NCBI RefSeq assembly: GCF_009831235.1
Contig: NZ_WUUL01000008.1
Span: 62,001 to 126,000 of the forward strand
Direction: 5' to 3'
DNA: 64,000 nucleotides
Source: Shimazuella alba
Lineage (GTDB): Bacteria > Bacillota > Bacilli > Thermoactinomycetales > Thermoactinomycetaceae
Numbering within the stretch: position 1 is the stretch's first letter; every line of letters starts with the position of its first letter. The notes beneath the pieces are model-generated. The model had not been told where the DNA came from, made no database searches, and worked only from the letters and a program-made list of their open reading frames with translations. The position numbers and the translations under genes were made by a program. Positions 1-10,180 of the stretch are shown here, one piece after another.

Positions 1-522
1 GAAAATGCACAGGCAGTAGAACGAGCAGGTGGGTCTGCGGTTTCTGTACATGGTCGTACAAGGGTTCAAATGTATAAAGGAAAAGCGGATTGGGAGATCA
101 TCCGCCAAGTGAAGGCTGCTGTGAAGATTCCTGTGATCGGTAATGGTGATGTATTTACACCAGAAGATGCCCGCACCATGTTGGAAAAAACCAGATGTGA
201 TGGTGTGATGATCGGTCGTGCTGCACTTGGGAACCCTTGGATGCTATATCGCACCATCAATTATTTACAAGAGGGTATTCTTACTCCAGAACCAGGAGCC
301 AAAGAAAAAATGGAGATTGCAATTCTTCATATGGATCGCCTGATCGCCCTTCGAGGAGAAGAAGTTGCAGTTCGCGAAATGCGTAAACATGCTGCTTGGT
401 ATTTAAAGGGGTTGCGTGACAGCTCAAAATTAAAAGATATTGTAAATCGAGCTACGACCCGTGATGAAATGGCTGGTTATTTGTTAACCTTTGCACAAGA
501 AGTAGAGGAAACCGTCGCTTAG
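1..522 (+). CDS. dusB: tRNA-dihydrouridine synthase B, C-terminal part (5' end outside window)
   Basis: Reading frame 1 is open from the first base to the stop at 520-522, giving the last 173 residues. The product belongs to the FMN-dependent tRNA-dihydrouridine synthases, which reduce uridines in the tRNA D-loop in the cytoplasm. Visible family signatures are the HGRTR segment near the start, IPVIGNGDV (FMN phosphate-binding part of the TIM barrel) and [13 protein letters not shown], followed by the helical C-terminal domain with [13 protein letters not shown]. It lies 30 bp upstream of lysS, the same order as in Bacillus. The N-terminal half, with the catalytic cysteine, is not in the window. 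Sure of the family; assignment to the DusB subgroup rests on context. Confidence 0.93.
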   Translation, partial: ENAQAVERAGGSAVSVHGRTRVQMYKGKADWEIIRQVKAAVKIPVIGNGDVFTPEDARTMLEKTRCDGVMIGRAALGNPWMLYRTINYLQEGILTPEPGAKEKMEIAILHMDRLIALRGEEVAVREMRKHAAWYLKGLRDSSKLKDIVNRATTRDEMAGYLLTFAQEVEETVA

Positions 523-543
523 AGTTGCGGATTTGAGGAGTGA

Positions 544-2043
<1,500 letters not shown>

Positions 2044-2047
2044 AAAA

Positions 2048-2084
2048 TTAGCCTCTACCGTTTTACAGATAGAGGCTAATTTTT
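2048..2084 (+). terminator. Rho-independent terminator of dusB-lysS
   Basis: A perfect 10-bp stem, TTAGCCTCTA with TAGAGGCTAA, and a 12-nt loop, followed by TTTTT. It lies 4 bp after the lysS stop and ends the conserved dusB-lysS unit at the left edge of the accessory island. Confidence 0.9.
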
Positions 2085-2089
2085 CTATA

Positions 2090-2878
2090 CTCTCTTTAAA
2101 ACTAATCTGATTTTTTGTATACTTATTGAGGAAACAAATCATTTCTTGTCAATAAGGAGGTTTAAGGTACCTTTATTAACGTAAAAAAACAAAAACCTGA
2201 AAATATATACACATATTGCCAATAGAATAACAGATTAGTGCTAGTATCCAAAGTAGCTGTTATAATGATAAATAGTAAATCGATAAGAGTGAGATAAGTA
2301 TGAGTGAGAACATACTTGCTCTCCTTGTCTTCATCGAACAAAAGATATTATAATGACCCTGTATCCTTGAGAACGGGTTATCTAACAGTAAGTTTATCTG
2401 GGAGAGTCATCTGTAGCACTCTATCCGATACTATTTTCGCTCACTTTCTATACTAGCTTTAGCTAGAGATATCGCTGATGATCTCTTGATCGAGTTATTC
2501 TAATCAGACTTGTATTAGCAATAATATGTCGATCTCGCTACTACCCTATTTTCAGTGGGACTACATTGGTACAAGTCTTATAACATTAATCGCTCTTCGT
2601 ATAAGACTAGGGGGCGATTGGCGGCGGCGATATTGAAATACTCTCCATATTAAGTCTGTTTACAATCACTACTATTTCTCCGTACACATTTACACGACAA
2701 ACTTTACGCTTGTTTTTCTTAAGATATGGGAAGGTATTTCAAAGTAAAAAAGTGAATAAAGATACTACCTTACCTTTTGCTCCTTTCATCTTGTGGGGAC
2801 TGAACGCGACCAAAATTTGTGGTTTTAATAGGGCTAGTATCATTGCAAATGTAAACTCATGAATAGGGAGGAACATCT
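2090..2878. other. Long region without a recognisable gene, rich in small inverted repeats
   Basis: No convincing coding frame was found in about 790 bp. Hairpins visible by eye: CTTATTGA/TCAATAAG at 2122-2156, directly followed by a Shine-Dalgarno-like AAGGAGG; AAGTATG/CATACTT near 2296-2316 inside a longer imperfect stem; the palindrome CTAGCTTTAGCTAG near 2452-2466; and AGTCTTATA/TATAAGACT (9 bp, 17-nt loop) near 2574-2608. It could be an untranslated leader for the GrpE-like gene, a non-coding RNA or decayed DNA; the sequence does not decide. Confidence 0.4.
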
Positions 2879-3529
2879 ATGGGTCCCAAAAAAGAGAGCC
2901 AGAGATTTTTCGGTAAAGCTCCGCAGCTTCCGCAAAAAAGCCAGCAAGCGTCTCGGATGAGTTTTCTGTCCAGAGAACGTGCTGCAACTTCTAAGGAAGT
3001 GAAGGAGGTAAAATCACCCGATCGTCAACAACAACAGGTACTCTCTTTTTTGTCTGGTCTACAATCTAATTTCACATCACTTGTTCGATTAGTTGAGAAA
3101 CGGTTGAGCTATGACAAAACCAAAGAAGTAGCATTTGAACGCTTGTATCAAGAAATGGATGACCTTAAGCAAGATCAAGAACTAGCACATCTTCGTCCAC
3201 TATATATTGACTTAATTTTATTTCACGATCGGATGGAGAGTATCTATAAAGATGCGATCGATTCAGGGGTGTTATCTCCTGAGTTAGCAGATCTGCTCAA
3301 ATCACTAAATGGTGAATTGATGGAGATATTGTACAGACGTGGAGTAGAACCAATAATCCTCACATCTTATACCTTCGATCCTAAGTATCAAGAAGTAGTT
3401 AAGATAGAACCTACATTTCATCCAAGTGAAGACAACCAGATTGTTGATATTGTTCGAAATGGTTTTAAGTACAAAGATGTTATTTTAAGACCAACCAAAG
3501 TTGTCATCAAGAAGTACCAACCAAAATAA
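2879..3529 (+). CDS. GrpE-like nucleotide exchange factor of an accessory Hsp70 set
   Basis: 216 residues. The N-terminal 50 are basic and glutamine-rich, then come a helical stretch and a C-terminal segment reading FDPKYQEVVKIEPT and, after a short gap, IVRNGFKYKDVILRP, which matches the GrpE beta-domain pattern (FDP...EAV..., then GY..KDRVIRPA.V.V). GrpE proteins open the Hsp70 nucleotide site to release ADP. ATG follows GGGAGGAAC at good spacing. The next gene downstream is a DnaK-like ATPase, which supports the role. The long loop before the beta-domain and the divergent dimer helix make it an accessory paralogue, not the main housekeeping GrpE. No CIRCE or CtsR box was seen upstream. Confidence 0.8.
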   Translation: MGPKKESQRFFGKAPQLPQKSQQASRMSFLSRERAATSKEVKEVKSPDRQQQQVLSFLSGLQSNFTSLVRLVEKRLSYDKTKEVAFERLYQEMDDLKQDQELAHLRPLYIDLILFHDRMESIYKDAIDSGVLSPELADLLKSLNGELMEILYRRGVEPIILTSYTFDPKYQEVVKIEPTFHPSEDNQIVDIVRNGFKYKDVILRPTKVVIKKYQPK

Positions 3530-3791
3530 GGCCGTTGCTCTCTATTGTTTATGGAGGTTGAGAGGTTACGAGGAAGTAGTATAGTAGGGAAGAGTTCTCT
3601 AGTTTGCAAAGAAATGAGCAAAGTTTATGATTTTATAAAAAAATGAAATGAATTTAATTGCAAACATAGATCCCTCTAACCTCTTTGCTTTTTCTCCACA
3701 TAGATGGGCAACCATCTTTTCATTTTCTTCTGAAAAAACTAGCGAGCTTGGCGTTCATCTGACATTATGCGGTAAGAAGGAGTGAAAAAAG

Positions 3792-5315
3792 ATGGCGCGA
3801 GTAGTAGGAATCGATTTAGGTACAACATACTCAGCGATCTCAATCGTTAACCAATATGGAAAACCAGAAGTACTAACCAACCGAGAAGGAGAAAGAATAA
3901 CCCCTTCTGTAGTCTTATTCGATGGAGATGATCCAATCGTAGGTAGCATTGCAAAGCGATCTGCGGTTGCCAATCCATTCAACGTAATTCAATTTGTAAA
4001 AAGACAAATTGGTGATAAAGGGTGGAAGTTTCGTACCGAAAATGCGGAAGTTTACACTCCAGAAGAAATTTCTGCAATGATTTTACGCCGTTTAAAAGAA
4101 GATGCAGAAACCCTGCTTGGGGAAAAAATCGAAGATGCTGTTGTTACTGTTCCTGCATATTTTGATGATGCACAACGAAAAGCAACACAAGATGCTGGAC
4201 GGATTGCTGGTATAAATGTTTTGCGTATTATCAATGAACCTACTGCAGCTGCACTTGCATATGGATTAAATAAATTAGATGAAACCCAAACCATTCTCGT
4301 TTATGATCTTGGTGGGGGTACCTTTGACGTTACCATTATGCATTTGAGCCCTGAGGGATTGAAGGTACTGGCAACAGGCGGTGCCAAGAGCTTGGGTGGT
4401 TTTGATTGGGATAACGCAGTAATGGAGTATCTCAATGATCAATTTGTCAAAGCAGGTGGAGTAGACCTTTTAGAAGATCCGATGTTAGAACAAGATCTGA
4501 GAGACAAAGCAGAAATTGCCAAGAAAACGCTATCTTCTAGAGAACGTACTAATGTGTTCCTTTCTGCTAATGGAGTGAACGTTACCATTCCTCTTTCTCG
4601 CCAAAACTTCGAAGAAGTTACCAACCATTTACTTAAACAAACACAGAAAATTATGGAGTTTGTACTCGAAGACGCAGGATTAGGTTGGAACGATATCAAC
4701 CGTGTCTTACTTGTTGGAGGTTCTACCAGAATGCGCGCTGTACCTGAATTGATCGAGCGTGTAACAGGTCTTAAACCATCATTAGATGTAAATCCAGATG
4801 AGGTAGTTGCACAAGGTGCTGCTATTCAAGGATTAATCTTGATGATGAAGGAAGGACGTCAAGAATTAGTTGATAACCATTCCTTTCCAATGGTGGAAGT
4901 ACAAGATGTTAACTCACATAGCATGGGGGTAGTAGCGCTAGATGAGAGTGGCCATGAAGTAAACTCTATCGTTTTGAAAAAGGATACTGCTATTCCTACA
5001 AGAGTAAGCAATCACTATACCACTACGGTGGATCAGCAAACTCAATTACATATTCAAGTAACAGAGGGTGAAGATGTTGATCTCGACTATGTAAAAATAG
5101 TTGGAGAAGGTATGATTGATCTTCCCGAATATCCAAAAGGTGCTCCGATTGAAGTTATTTTTGAATATGATAGTGATGGGATCATCCATATATCTGTGAT
5201 TGACTCAACAGCAGGAACTTTGCTAGGTGAATTAGATATTGAACGTACATCCAACTTGACAGAAGATGAAGTAATAGAAAAACAAAAACGTGTTGCCAAC
5301 TTAGCGATCAGCTGA
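3792..5315 (+). CDS. Hsp70 (DnaK)-like ATPase without the C-terminal lid
   Basis: 507 residues against about 610 for housekeeping DnaK. The actin-like ATPase domain is intact: GIDLGTTYSA at 6-15, DLGGGTFDVT near 172, and the adenosine motif VLLVGGSTRM near 307. After it the conserved hydrophobic linker (normally VLLLDVTPLSLG) reads VEVQDVNSHSMGVV, so it is degenerate. A beta-sandwich-like substrate domain follows (about 375-480), but the helical lid is reduced to about 25 residues. Start ATG follows GAAGGAG. It lies between the GrpE-like and J-like genes, 23 bp from the latter, so it belongs to a dedicated trio. Expected to hydrolyse ATP; altered coupling to substrate binding is inferred from the linker and missing lid. 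Confidence 0.9.
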   Translation: MARVVGIDLGTTYSAISIVNQYGKPEVLTNREGERITPSVVLFDGDDPIVGSIAKRSAVANPFNVIQFVKRQIGDKGWKFRTENAEVYTPEEISAMILRRLKEDAETLLGEKIEDAVVTVPAYFDDAQRKATQDAGRIAGINVLRIINEPTAAALAYGLNKLDETQTILVYDLGGGTFDVTIMHLSPEGLKVLATGGAKSLGGFDWDNAVMEYLNDQFVKAGGVDLLEDPMLEQDLRDKAEIAKKTLSSRERTNVFLSANGVNVTIPLSRQNFEEVTNHLLKQTQKIMEFVLEDAGLGWNDINRVLLVGGSTRMRAVPELIERVTGLKPSLDVNPDEVVAQGAAIQGLILMMKEGRQELVDNHSFPMVEVQDVNSHSMGVVALDESGHEVNSIVLKKDTAIPTRVSNHYTTTVDQQTQLHIQVTEGEDVDLDYVKIVGEGMIDLPEYPKGAPIEVIFEYDSDGIIHISVIDSTAGTLLGELDIERTSNLTEDEVIEKQKRVANLAIS

Positions 5316-5338
5316 GCACACGAAAAGGAATATCCGCC

Positions 5339-6646
5339 ATGGAGAACTACTATCAATTTTTAGAGCTCTCCCAAAATGCAACCACGGAAGAGATACAGAA
5401 AATCATCCATCATCAGATACGATTGTGGAGTGCTCGAACCAATGCCGCTCAAATGAACCGCAGACAAGAAGCGGAACAAATGTTGAGTAAATTGGAAACG
5501 ATAGAAGCAATACTGCTCAATAAAGAGCAAAGAGAGATTTACGATCAGCAACTTCGAGACCATCCTACTGGTTGGCCGGAAGAAAAGATTACAGAAGCAG
5601 TTGCAGAAGGCTTTCGTTTGTTAGAAGTAAGTCAACCTGAGGATGCATTGTTTATTGCTATTAAGTTGACGGAACATATTCAAGATCGAGCGGAAGCTTG
5701 GGCATTACTTGGTCAAGCTAGATTTGCTGTAGGCGAAAAACAGGAAGCGATCGAGGCTATGACCAAGGCTTGTGATCGTGCACCTAATAATGCTGAATAT
5801 TCATTTATACTAGGTCAAATGTATCAATCCTCTAATCGGTTATCTAGAGCGGAAGAGGCATTTGAACATGCGATATCTTTAGATTCTTCAGAAACCGAAT
5901 ACCAGTATAGGCTTGGTTCTCTCTATGTACAACATGGTAACTTTCGGCATGGTATTCAACTACTCGAAAAAAGTGTAGAGCAAGCACCCGAAAATCATAC
6001 TTACAAAGAAGAACTAGTACGAGCATATTTGGACATTGCCTTTAGCACATGGAAAGAAATTGAGGAAGGCCATCCACATCTGGAGGCTGGCTTTTATCCT
6101 ACCTCACAAGCAGATGTTACCATGGCATATATTTATCTTAAGCGTGCTTCTTCCATAAAAACCAATAACAAGGATCTTATAAAACAAATCAAGCATTCCC
6201 GCGCTTTGATCTGTAAACGTGAGGGAAGACAATTTACAGGAAGCTGGCTTTTTGCACTTGTCAGTACAGCTGAATTAGTTTTAATCCAAAAATACAATCC
6301 TAGCATGATAAATGTATCCTTGATTGGTCTTTTACCGCTCTTATATATTTTTGCTACTTTTACACCTCGCTATCGTGTTTATCAATGGGCATTCATGGGT
6401 AAAAGCACAAGAACAGATTTTGGATATCTGCTAGAAGTTTTGAGCTCTAAACTAAAAGGATTTGGCAACATTATTATTGGTCTTTTTGCCATACTGCCTT
6501 TTATCTATATGTTCAACCCAGATTATTTTGTTTCGGAGAATAAAATATTTCGATCAGTTAACTTTTACTTCTACCTAGTGAATTATGTGCTGCCATTTGT
6601 ATTGGTGATCAACTTGTATCGAAATTATATACGAAAGCCTATGTAA
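5339..6646 (+). CDS. J-like/TPR membrane protein (J domain without HPD)
   Basis: 435 residues. The first 75 look like a J domain (MENYYQFLELSQNATTEEI, then later LLNKEQREIYDQQL), but the HPD tripeptide needed to stimulate Hsp70 is absent; the expected loop reads IRLWSARTNAAQ. Residues about 90-230 form tetratricopeptide-type repeats (ALLGQARFAVGEKQEAIEA, YSFILGQMYQSSNRLSRAEE). The C-terminal third has three or four hydrophobic segments (about 300-345, 378-396, 408-428), so the repeats are probably anchored at the membrane. It starts 23 bp after the DnaK-like gene and is almost certainly co-transcribed. Inferred role: membrane docking platform for the accessory Hsp70. J-like assignment is moderately sure; the TPR and membrane parts are clear. 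Confidence 0.82.
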   Translation: MENYYQFLELSQNATTEEIQKIIHHQIRLWSARTNAAQMNRRQEAEQMLSKLETIEAILLNKEQREIYDQQLRDHPTGWPEEKITEAVAEGFRLLEVSQPEDALFIAIKLTEHIQDRAEAWALLGQARFAVGEKQEAIEAMTKACDRAPNNAEYSFILGQMYQSSNRLSRAEEAFEHAISLDSSETEYQYRLGSLYVQHGNFRHGIQLLEKSVEQAPENHTYKEELVRAYLDIAFSTWKEIEEGHPHLEAGFYPTSQADVTMAYIYLKRASSIKTNNKDLIKQIKHSRALICKREGRQFTGSWLFALVSTAELVLIQKYNPSMINVSLIGLLPLLYIFATFTPRYRVYQWAFMGKSTRTDFGYLLEVLSSKLKGFGNIIIGLFAILPFIYMFNPDYFVSENKIFRSVNFYFYLVNYVLPFVLVINLYRNYIRKPM

Positions 6647-6675
6647 GCTAGAGGATATCCTCTAGCTTCTTGTTT
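6645..6675 (+). terminator. 24-bp perfect palindrome overlapping the stop codon of the J-like gene
   Basis: AAGCTAGAGGAT followed by ATCCTCTAGCTT, a 24-bp perfect palindrome beginning inside the TAA stop, then a T-rich stretch (CTTCTTGTTTG). Most likely the terminator of the GrpE/DnaK/J-like unit. The lack of a real loop is slightly unusual. Confidence 0.6.
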
Positions 6676-6909
6676 GTATCAGATCGGGAAAAAGTCCAGA
6701 TAATCAGTAAGGTCGAATTTATAAACTGGTATTGCTTTTGATGAGATGAAACAAGAGCAGATATCTGCTCCTGTTCGAAAGAAAGTTATGAATATGCATA
6801 CCTTAATTGTAACTGTAGGGGTCCATCAATTTGATCTTCCACTCGAACTCGGTGATTTCTTTTACTATATAGGATGGGGTTATTTTTTGGCTGTGAGGAG
6901 AAAAATGAG

Positions 6910-7218
6910 GTGTTAGATATGATGAGGTTACAGGAAAAAAGCGAAGTTTCTCTTATTAGGCATGCTATAAAAACAACTCAACGAAACAGTGGGGATAGGC
7001 TCCAAACTCTTGCTTCACTTGATAAAGTCTACCGATCAACCCATTTTAATAGGGACATGGGATTCAGCATCATGGCAATACGTTTTTACCATGTGGTTTC
7101 AGAGGCGGGAAAAGAAAGGTGGTTAAAGAAATATTGGAATGTTTCACTAAGGCAAATCGAGACATCTGTAGTTCTTTGTGATAAAAAATGGAGTGAAAAA
7201 CAAACAAAAGTTGGTTGA
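6910..7218 (+). CDS. Hypothetical protein, about 102 aa
   Basis: No family recognised. The frame is open from 6874, but a good AGGAG at 6896-6900 points to GTG at 6910 (MLDMMRLQEK...). The product is basic and probably mostly helical, with no signal peptide or membrane segment. A strong terminator follows 25 bp after the stop, which suggests an independent short transcript. Base composition is like its neighbours. It could be a chance frame, since upstream 6650-6870 holds no clear promoter. Confidence 0.45.
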   Translation: MLDMMRLQEKSEVSLIRHAIKTTQRNSGDRLQTLASLDKVYRSTHFNRDMGFSIMAIRFYHVVSEAGKERWLKKYWNVSLRQIETSVVLCDKKWSEKQTKVG

Positions 7219-7243
7219 CATAAAACGAAATCAAATAAAAAAT

Positions 7244-7274
7244 AAGATAGAAGAGGAGTTCTATCTTTTCTTTG
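7244..7274 (+). terminator. Rho-independent terminator after the 6910 gene
   Basis: A 9-bp perfect stem AAGATAGAA/TTCTATCTT with a 6-nt loop (GAGGAG), an A-rich 5' flank and TTTTCTTTG downstream. Confidence 0.8.
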
Positions 7275-7363
7275 TCCGTATCTATAATGTCATCGGGAAA
7301 GTACAACCAATTTTGGTTGATCCTCTATGAGAGGATAGCAGAATATTGGACGTTCAAAGATGG

Positions 7364-7441
7364 AGATCTAAGAATAATGTTGGGTCACCCACCGTAGAAT
7401 ATGTTATTCTTATCAGAGTGGGTGTAGTAGTAACTAGATCT
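7364..7441 (+). ncRNA. Candidate structured RNA element with nested and crossing helices
   Basis: Three perfect complementary pairs lie within 78 nt: P1 AGATCTA (7364-7370) with TAGATCT (7435-7441); P2 TAAGAATAA (7369-7377) with TTATTCTTA (7404-7412), sharing two bases with P1; and P3 CACCCAC (7386-7392), inside the P2 loop, with GTGGGTG (7418-7424), outside P2, which makes an H-type pseudoknot. An alternative small hairpin GGGTCACCC competes with P3. The element ends 88 nt before the start of a small membrane protein gene, a position typical of a cis-regulatory leader. No known riboswitch consensus was recognised. Folding is by eye only. Confidence 0.4.
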
Positions 7442-7529
7442 GCTGGCTTTTGATCGTAAGTGAAACTTCACAGATACATCCAATCAGCAACTTTAAAATG
7501 TTAGTACTAGGAAATAGGGAGTTTTTCAA

Positions 7530-7913
7530 ATGAATCAAGCCCGTATCTTGCAAGCTGTAGGATTAGCGATCGCTTGTTTAATACTTGGAGGGATCATATC
7601 TGGTTTCATTATGAGTTATCAGGGTATATCTCCAAAATCAATTACATATGACCAAATGCTTGCTTATTTCTTACCTATCCAAGTCATTGCACAGTTTGTA
7701 TTGGGATTTTGGCTTGGGAGAAAAGTAGGTGGTCGTGCTTTACATTTATTTTCCCATGTTTTTTTTGCTAATATTGTATTGTTTTTGTTTCTTGTCATTC
7801 TCGGTTTTCTCGCAGGTCAAAATGCTTTCTGGTTTGCGGCCTTTACGCCTGTTATGGCTTTGTTTCTCAGTATTCCTTCGTACCCGCTTGCATTGTTGGT
7901 ACGTCGTAAATAA
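7530..7913 (+). CDS. Small integral membrane protein, paralogue 1
   Basis: 127 residues with four predicted membrane segments (about 8-30, 45-63, 73-95, 100-118) and a short basic tail LVRRK. No named family recognised. It is clearly paralogous to the 127-residue product at 8081-8464: both begin with RILQA.GL, carry G.W.GR.V in the second segment and HVF.AN at the start of the third. ATG follows AGGGAG. It lies downstream of the possible structured RNA at 7364-7441 and ends in its own terminator, so it is probably monocistronic. Function unknown. Confidence 0.75.
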   Translation: MNQARILQAVGLAIACLILGGIISGFIMSYQGISPKSITYDQMLAYFLPIQVIAQFVLGFWLGRKVGGRALHLFSHVFFANIVLFLFLVILGFLAGQNAFWFAAFTPVMALFLSIPSYPLALLVRRK

Positions 7914-7932
7914 AATAGCTTAGCATGAAGCG

Positions 7933-7966
7933 AGTGTATCCATGTAAGTGTGGATATGCTTTTTTG
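7933..7966 (+). terminator. Terminator after membrane paralogue 1
   Basis: A 9-bp stem AGTGTATCC/GGATATGCT (two G-U pairs) with a 10-nt loop, followed by TTTTTTG. Confidence 0.75.
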
Positions 7967-8080
7967 TTGCCATATGATTCAACTTCATTTTTTGTAAATA
8001 AATACCGTTTTTATACGAGTTATTTGTATAGAAAGTAATGATAATATTTATTCATATTTATAATTTTTGGAGGTTTATAA

Positions 8081-8464
8081 ATGAAATTAAATAGGTTGCG
8101 CATTTTACAAGCAGGTGGATTAGGATTTGTCATTATGTTACCGCTAGGATATCTTATCGAACAATTATTTACTATTTTGCAGTTTCAAATGGATCCAAAT
8201 TTAGCCATTATTTTATTGACCATTCCTGTGGTTGTTATTGGGGAGATTGCCGTTGGGTATTGGATTGGAAGGCATGTAGATAAACAACTCTTTTTTCATG
8301 TTTTTCTTGCTAACATGTTAATTGTAATCATGAATTATCTGATTAACTTTTTTGTATATGGTATGCTCAACAAAAATGTTGGATCCGTTCTAATCGTCAC
8401 GGTTCTCATTGCTTGGCCTACTGCGATAATGGTAAGGAAAATTCGGCTTCGTTCAAGGAGATAA
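8081..8464 (+). CDS. Small integral membrane protein, paralogue 2
   Basis: 127 residues, four predicted membrane segments and a strongly basic tail (VRKIRLRSRR). Paralogue of the protein at 7530-7913: same length, the same RILQAGGL opening, GYWIGRHV matching GFWLGRKV, and HVFLAN matching HVFFAN. ATG is preceded by TTGGAGG. A terminator separates it from the first copy, so each copy has its own transcription unit: an old tandem duplication rather than an operon. No function can be assigned. Confidence 0.75.
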   Translation: MKLNRLRILQAGGLGFVIMLPLGYLIEQLFTILQFQMDPNLAIILLTIPVVVIGEIAVGYWIGRHVDKQLFFHVFLANMLIVIMNYLINFFVYGMLNKNVGSVLIVTVLIAWPTAIMVRKIRLRSRR

Positions 8465-8483
8465 ACCTGACACAAATGATAAA

Positions 8484-8517
8484 GGCCATCCCTTTATTAT
8501 CAGGGTGGCCAATTTTT
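8484..8517. terminator. Probable bidirectional terminator between convergent genes
   Basis: GGCCA-CCC pairs with GGG-TGGCC, followed by AATTTTTC on the + strand. It lies between the convergent genes ending at 8464 (+) and 8531 (-). Confidence 0.75.
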
Positions 8518-8530
8518 CTGGCAAGTTGTT

Positions 8531-9787
8531 TTATTGTTTTGCTTCTTGTTTCCCTTTTTCTAGATTGAGGCTCCACAGTAGCGCGATCCCGATCAAGAAA
8601 AATATAGCGAGTGAAAGAATACCAAATCTACTTGATCCTGTTAATTGTCCAGCGAGTCCAAAGACAAAAGGTCCAAATATAGCAGAAAATTTCCCCGATA
8701 GTCCATAGAATCCAAAAAACTCTGCATTTCTACCAATTGGTACAAGTTGGCTATAGATGGATCTGGATAGAGCTTGGCTTCCTCCTTGTACGATTCCAAC
8801 TAAGATTGCAAGCGTGTAAAAGTGAAAGGCAGTTGTCATTCCATACCCTAATAAGACAATAAACAGGTAGACGATGATAGTCAAAATTAAAGTCCGCTTG
8901 GTTCCAAACCATCCTGCAAATTTCCCAAAAAGTAACGTACAGGGTAACCCAACAAATTGGGTAATTAGTAAGGCGAAAATAAGATCACTTGTACCAATGC
9001 CGATTTCTCTGCCATAAATGGTAGCCATTTTAATGATGGTATTAATCCCATCATTAAAAAACCAGAAAGCAATAAGAAAACGAAGTAATTCTGGATATCT
9101 AGGAAGTTGTTTGATGGTTTGCAGAACCTGGTAGATACTATTTTTACACAGTTTTAGTAAGCTTTCTTCTGTTTTTTTCGATTTTTCTTCTACATGACGA
9201 AAGAGAGGCAGAGAGAAGAGAAACCACCATACCGCTACGGATGCAAAAGAGATTTGTGTAGCTGAAATAGTGGTTAATCCAAACCATTCTGGTTGTTGAA
9301 TCAATACCAACTGCAATGCTAGTAGTACCCCGCCGCCAATATATCCAAGAGCATAGCCACGGCTAGAAACCATATCTCGATCTTGTTCATCCGCTATCTC
9401 TGGTAAGAAGGCATCATAAAAGATATTGCTGCAGGCAAAAGCTAGTGTTCCAATAATGACAAGAATGACAGCCCATATCCAGTCTCCTTCTCCAATTGTT
9501 GCCATAAGTAAAGAAGCTGCTATTCCTAGATAGGTAAAAAAGCGAAGGAATTGTTTTTTTCTTCCAGCTTGATCAGCGATAGTACCCAAAATTGGAGATA
9601 GGAAAACAAGTAATACCAAGGATATCGATTCTGTGTACCCCCAATAAGCAGTAGCTGTTGTCTTAGATAGTGATTTCGCAGCTACATCAGAAAAAAATAT
9701 CGGCATGACAGCTGCAATCATGGTGGTTGCAAACGCAGAGTTTGCCCAGTCATACCATATCCAAGCACGTACAGCTTTTTTGTTCAT
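8531..9787 (-). CDS. MFS transporter of the UMF1 / Atg22-like type
   Basis: 418 residues, about 12 hydrophobic segments. The opening RAWIWYDWANSAFATT and the later CSNIFYDAFLPEIA are typical of the UMF1 (Atg22-like) branch of the major facilitator superfamily; GTIADQAGRKK is the cytoplasmic loop 2-3 motif. Bacterial members are uncharacterised permeases, and the substrate cannot be read from sequence. ATG follows AAGGAGG. It is a single gene on the minus strand, convergent with membrane paralogue 2, with no obvious partner nearby. Confidence 0.85.
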   Translation of the reverse strand: MNKKAVRAWIWYDWANSAFATTMIAAVMPIFFSDVAAKSLSKTTATAYWGYTESISLVLLVFLSPILGTIADQAGRKKQFLRFFTYLGIAASLLMATIGEGDWIWAVILVIIGTLAFACSNIFYDAFLPEIADEQDRDMVSSRGYALGYIGGGVLLALQLVLIQQPEWFGLTTISATQISFASVAVWWFLFSLPLFRHVEEKSKKTEESLLKLCKNSIYQVLQTIKQLPRYPELLRFLIAFWFFNDGINTIIKMATIYGREIGIGTSDLIFALLITQFVGLPCTLLFGKFAGWFGTKRTLILTIIVYLFIVLLGYGMTTAFHFYTLAILVGIVQGGSQALSRSIYSQLVPIGRNAEFFGFYGLSGKFSAIFGPFVFGLAGQLTGSSRFGILSLAIFFLIGIALLWSLNLEKGKQEAKQ

Positions 9788-10180
9788 GATTTTCCTCCTT
9801 AAAAGTCATCTTGCTCTTCAAAATAAATAAGAATATGAAGTTCATTTTTTGATGAAATATGATTAAAGGGGATATATCTCTCACTTTTGAAAGGAATCTT
9901 TGTTATTATTATATGAATTTTTTCATCAATTAGGATATAGTTAGAGAGGGTTTTTTATAGATTTGGTTTCTCTTCTCTATTTTATCGAGTAGATAATATA
10001 ATAATATTCATACAAAACATGCAGTTTCCTAATTAAAAGATTAATAACATCCTCTTCGTGCGAATCTCCTTTTTTCACTCAAGGGAAATGTCGAAACGAA
10101 AATGCCATTCAACCTTTGTGTTACTTCATGTTACAATAGGGGATATGAAAAATGACCGCTTGATAGAGTGAGGAGAAGTT
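9788..10180. other. Divergent intergenic region, no gene seen
   Basis: About 390 bp between the divergent UMF1 transporter and the pseudokinase gene; very A+T-rich. A possible promoter for the rightward gene is TTCAAC, 18 bp, TACAAT, near 10110-10137. No ORF or strong hairpin recognised. Confidence 0.35.

Noticed and set aside
2090-3791. CIRCE or CtsR control of the accessory Hsp70 genes
   Set aside because: Neither TTAGCACTC-N9-GAGTGCTAA nor a GGTCAAA heptad pair was found upstream of the GrpE-like or DnaK-like genes.
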